From: Bradysia coprophila
Taxonomy: Eukaryota; Arthropoda; Insecta; Diptera; Sciaridae
Length of the DNA: 64,000 nucleotides
NCBI RefSeq assembly: GCF_014529535.1
Contig: NW_023503307.1
Span: 518,797-582,796, forward strand
Direction: 5' to 3'
The position numbers and the translations under genes are program-made. Under the pieces are notes generated by a model that was not told where the DNA came from, made no database searches, and worked only from the letters and a program-made list of their open reading frames with translations. Of the stretch, positions 62,836 to 64,000 are shown piece by piece; within the stretch, counting starts at the first letter, position 1; each line of letters opens with the position of its first letter.

Positions 62836-63840
62836 ATTGATTTGCATCAAAAAAAAAAATAAGGAACGAGTTGAGTATACTCATTCCAATCGCCCACACC
62901 AGTTGGTATAATTTTAATCTAGCCGATGAATTGGAAAAGTTTAGGGTAAACAGGTCAGTTTCGGACCCGTTTTTAATCCTAGTTTTATCTCTTTCAAGCA
63001 CACATTTGTTTAACTGGTAAAGGTCTTGTAACTGATACTAAAACTTCGTATGTATCCTGATTTCGGATGCCTAAAATAGATACGGCTAGTGCAGAACAGC
63101 ATTCAACTGACCTGTTTACTCTACATCATTGGGTAATTTCCAAACATTAATTATAATTGTTGGTGGTATATGGGATTTTTTTCGAACAATAAAATCGAGC
63201 AATCGATCACAGGTTTTATCGATCTACTTCGAGGTTTCAATGTATAGTCAAAACTGATTTATATTTTTCACAGCCTTTTGAAGTAGTTGCTAAGGAAGTT
63301 GCAAGAACCATTTTACTTTTACAAATTCTGCAACTCCTTTTGCAGCTACTTCAGGCGTAGTAGTTGAAGTTGTTGCAAAAGTTGTTGCTGAAAACATTTT
63401 CCTTTTACGAATTTTGCAACTCATTTTGCAACTACTTCAGGCGGGTATTTTTCACAGGCAATATACCAAGGAATAGAGTTGATCAATCTATGTTCTTCTG
63501 CCTATTTTTGTCTATAATAAAACCTAAAAAGCCTACTTGGGAATTTTATTGGCAAAGCCCGACCCATTTTCTGTACTTTTTTCTAACCTAAGAATTTCGG
63601 TTTGGAAACTAAACTTGCCCGAGCTCAATTACTGATTAAAACCTCGAGTCCAGACCTCCAAATTAAAATTTGAATTTTTGTTCATATTGAGACGATTTCT
63701 CATTGTTTGACAGTAAACGGAGAGGTAAACGGACTGTGCTTTATTGATGACAGCATACGTAATTCTCTGTATTCCTCGTCTGAGTGTCGCGATCATTTGT
63801 GACAATATTTGCCATTAATAAATCGATCGTTTAACACAAA
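62836..63840. other. Intergenic between the esterase and GST
   Basis: Holds a short direct-repeat block (63261-63460) and a 20-bp relative of the 7146-7238 repeat at 63713-63732 (GTAAACGGAGAGGTAAACGG). No coding recognised. Confidence 0.6.
63261..63460. repeat. Two 60-bp direct repeats 86 bp apart
   Basis: 63298-63357 and 63384-63443 share GTTGC...CATTTT.CTTTTAC.AATT.TGCAACTC.TTTTGCA.CTACTTCAGGCG. TATTTTTCACAG occurs just outside both ends in the same direction, and AAGTAGTTGC / GCAACTACTT pair in opposite orientation. Confidence 0.7.
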
Positions 63841-64000
63841 ATGAATCAGTTAAATAGCGCAAAGCCAATCCTCTATTATGATGACATTAGTCCTGTTGTC
63901 CGGAGTGTTCTGATGCTGATCGATGTGTTAAAAATTGATGTGGATCTCAAGTATATCGACTTATTTAAAGGCGAACATCGATCCGATGAATTTTTTCAGG
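63841..64000 (+). CDS. Glutathione S-transferase, delta/epsilon class, N-terminal part (cut by window end)
   Basis: The ATG at 63841 opens a frame of 53 codons to the window edge. KPILYYDDISPVVRSVLMLI and the following DLKYIDLFKGEHRSDEFF are the thioredoxin-like N-terminal domain of insect delta/epsilon GSTs, with YYDDISP favouring epsilon; the Ser of SPVVR is in the position of the catalytic serine. The glutathione-binding loop and the C-terminal helical domain lie outside. The enzyme conjugates glutathione to electrophiles in the cytosol and is often tied to insecticide tolerance. It lies 1 kb downstream of the esterase, on the same strand. Confidence 0.9.
   Translation, partial: MNQLNSAKPILYYDDISPVVRSVLMLIDVLKIDVDLKYIDLFKGEHRSDEFFQ

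Overview
This window looks like nuclear DNA of an insect, most likely a nematoceran fly (a fungus-gnat-like dipteran is a guess). The DNA is AT-rich and the genes are spliced with GT-AG introns, many only 50-70 bp. TCAGT-type initiators sit near inferred starts, and the last gene is a delta/epsilon-type glutathione S-transferase. There are no operons, tRNAs, rRNAs or CRISPR arrays.

Layout. 1-2120: a compact BEL/Pao-like LTR element with two 201-bp LTRs, a gag gene and an 18-bp minisatellite in place of pol. 2223-3406: a non-autonomous DNA transposon holding a perfect 76-bp palindrome. 4507-6038: Fdh (class III alcohol dehydrogenase), + strand, four exons. 8716-12507: a ciboulot/thymosin-beta gene, - strand, with five one-exon repeats; its first non-coding exon is inferred at 28667-28793, making most of 12.5-28.7 kb a 16-kb 5' intron. 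28.8-35.8 kb: no gene recognised. 35813-50348: an Mdm2 homologue, - strand, with acidic region, RanBP2 zinc finger and MDM2-type RING, and an 11-kb intron rich in small repeats; no N-terminal SWIB (p53-binding) domain could be found. 51790-52232: a 73-bp tandem repeat. 52681-54076: epsilon-COP, +. 54268-55089: a frameshifted MYND-finger gene, -. 55363-56850: a foldback-like element of inverted arms around a 35-bp satellite. 57350-58275: alpha-aspartyl dipeptidase, +. 58633-58797: a decayed fragment of a second esterase. 59524-62835: a nine-exon carboxylesterase, +, with a LINE fragment in one intron and a frameshift in exon 8. 63841-64000: the start of a GST.

The genes are ordinary housekeeping, cytoskeletal and detoxification genes and do not form one pathway. 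Fdh, the esterase and the GST all act in detoxification, but only the last two are neighbours. The most unusual items are the apparently SWIB-less Mdm2 in a probable dipteran, the five-repeat thymosin gene with interchangeable in-frame exons, the gag-plus-minisatellite retroelement, and the esterase locus, which shows a tandem duplication with one copy nearly erased and the other apparently just broken.
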